Positions 63,253 through 64,000 of a DNA stretch of 64,000 bases are shown here, in pieces (the stretch's first letter is position 1; the number at the start of each line of letters is the position of its first letter). Below the pieces are notes generated by a model. It was not told the DNA's origin. It worked only from the letters and a program-made list of their open reading frames with translations, and ran no database searches. The stretch covers positions 1 to 64,000 of the forward strand of contig JAAYAY010000368.1 in assembly GCA_012719125.1 (NCBI GenBank), given 5' to 3'. Both the position numbers and the translations under genes were made by a program. This DNA is from Planctomycetaceae bacterium. Its GTDB lineage: Bacteria > Planctomycetota > Planctomycetia > Pirellulales > Thermoguttaceae.

Positions 63253-63972
63253 ATGGCTACTTCCGTCCAATTCAGCATCCGCGCCCTGCTGATTGCCATG
63301 GTGCTTACCGCCGTCGGATTGGCTGCGGGACTGCCGGTCATTCGTTCCTGGGATTCGCCGACGAGATTCCATTTCTTGCTCGACGCCCTGGTTGTCAGTG
63401 CATGCTTCATTCTCTCCTTGGTTCACCGCTGCGCGGCTCGCCGGAGAGTTGAAAGGCTTGTCGGCAAAGTAGTCTTCAAGGTTGCTGCACACGGGCTCCG
63501 TTTTGCCCGAATTCAGTGGATCGCCCTCCTTCTGCTGTATGTCGCCGCGGCGATCTACATGGCAGCCTCTCGCGCTCATCGGGCCACTCCCGCCGCCTAC
63601 GATCTACTCGACTGGCTCCATCCGCTCTTTGTCGGCTTGGTTGCATCCTTGCTCATGACTCATTGTTGGTGGAATACCGGGCCAGGAGTCGTCGAACTTG
63701 CCAAGAATGGGCTGATCGAAGCTGCAACCCGTTTTACGCCTTACCACCGGCTTGCCACGTTCCGGTGGGACCGTTGGGCTGTCGACACTCTTGTCCTATC
63801 CAGCCACAATCGTCAGTTCACTCAGATCACCGTACCCCGTGCGGAACGGGAACGCATCGTACGGCTGCTGGAAGAGAAGGGACTGGTCTTACAGCGAACT
63901 GAGGCCCCATCGCCGAAAACCTCGTCGCAGGCGGATCAGAGACGGGCCGACCACCGCGGCCCAGGCGGGTAG
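63253..63972 (+). CDS. Membrane protein, unknown function
   Basis: A 239-residue protein from ATG 63253 (MATSVQFSIRALLIAMVLTA). Four hydrophobic helices are seen (residues 8-28, 42-58, 88-106 and 120-138) and then a soluble C-terminal region (LIEAATRFTPYHRLATFRWD, ERERIVRLLEEKGLVLQRTE) resembling the cytoplasmic part of PH-like or YcxB-like proteins. No family fixed. Confidence 0.6.
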   Translation: MATSVQFSIRALLIAMVLTAVGLAAGLPVIRSWDSPTRFHFLLDALVVSACFILSLVHRCAARRRVERLVGKVVFKVAAHGLRFARIQWIALLLLYVAAAIYMAASRAHRATPAAYDLLDWLHPLFVGLVASLLMTHCWWNTGPGVVELAKNGLIEAATRFTPYHRLATFRWDRWAVDTLVLSSHNRQFTQITVPRAERERIVRLLEEKGLVLQRTEAPSPKTSSQADQRRADHRGPGG

Positions 63973-64000
63973 AGTGACTGCCGTTAGCAGTTCTACGGAG

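Overview
The window looks like the chromosome of a planctomycete, most likely in or near the Pirellulales. The evidence is a high G+C content and a DUF1559 protein with a C-terminal HPGG...FADG motif. There is a short membrane protein with the 'NPYRSP' N-terminus often seen in this group, Tat-exported Gfo/Idh/MocA and DUF362 proteins, many secreted glycan-active enzymes (GH127, GH5, GH106-type, DUF6807), and short palindromic repeats whose spurious translation reads TRSVSEDR. No taxonomic marker such as rRNA is present, so this is inference.

Layout. 1-1260: insertion-sequence debris (a small helix-turn-helix ORF and the C-terminal part of a DDE transposase). 1533-5899: minus-strand cluster of a GNAT-like protein, a ketoacyl-synthase fold protein that has lost its catalytic Cys-His-His, and a large membrane-associated GTPase. 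6232-13000: DUF819 membrane protein, a secreted EF-hand/secretin-N protein, gene debris, ACT-domain malic enzyme, a lipoprotein, a DUF1559 protein and a small membrane protein. 13158-20914: Gfo/Idh/MocA oxidoreductase, alpha/beta hydrolase, orphan ABC ATPase, response regulator, HemQ-type coproheme decarboxylase and a minimal flagellin. 21336-25424: GH127 and DUF6807 proteins and a small membrane protein.

25586-39686 is a surface-polysaccharide locus. It holds two SAM methyltransferases, two flippase-type transporters, two glycosyltransferases, a WbqC-like protein, a radical SAM/SPASM protein, two DegT/DnrJ aminotransferases and a secreted terpene-cyclase-fold protein. 39904-43346: an unassigned secreted alpha/alpha-barrel enzyme and a GH5 glycosidase. 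43676-48439: membrane proteins, a DUF89 phosphatase and a DUF362 protein. 48643-50840: hybrid-cluster protein (hcp) divergent from a Crp/Fnr regulator, with a perfect TTGAT-N4-ATCAA box between them, forming a small nitrosative-stress module. 51175-55847: a GH106-type glycosidase and a uroporphyrinogen-decarboxylase-family protein. 56349-56433: tRNA-Leu(GAG) with its terminator.

56573-63972: a GAF/PP2C phosphatase, then the elongation factor P lysylation module (epmB, efp with Lys34, epmA), aroB with a translationally coupled small gene upstream, a VapB-like antitoxin followed by a truncated VapC, and a membrane protein.

The most interesting items are the triad-less ketoacyl-synthase homologue, the hcp/regulator box, and several small dispersed repeat families. 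One repeat family lies directly 3' of two unrelated genes in the same orientation. Another forms hairpins with compensatory stem changes. A third is a MITE-like family with inverted GTAGGGTGGGCC ends. No CRISPR array, prophage or complete insertion sequence is visible.
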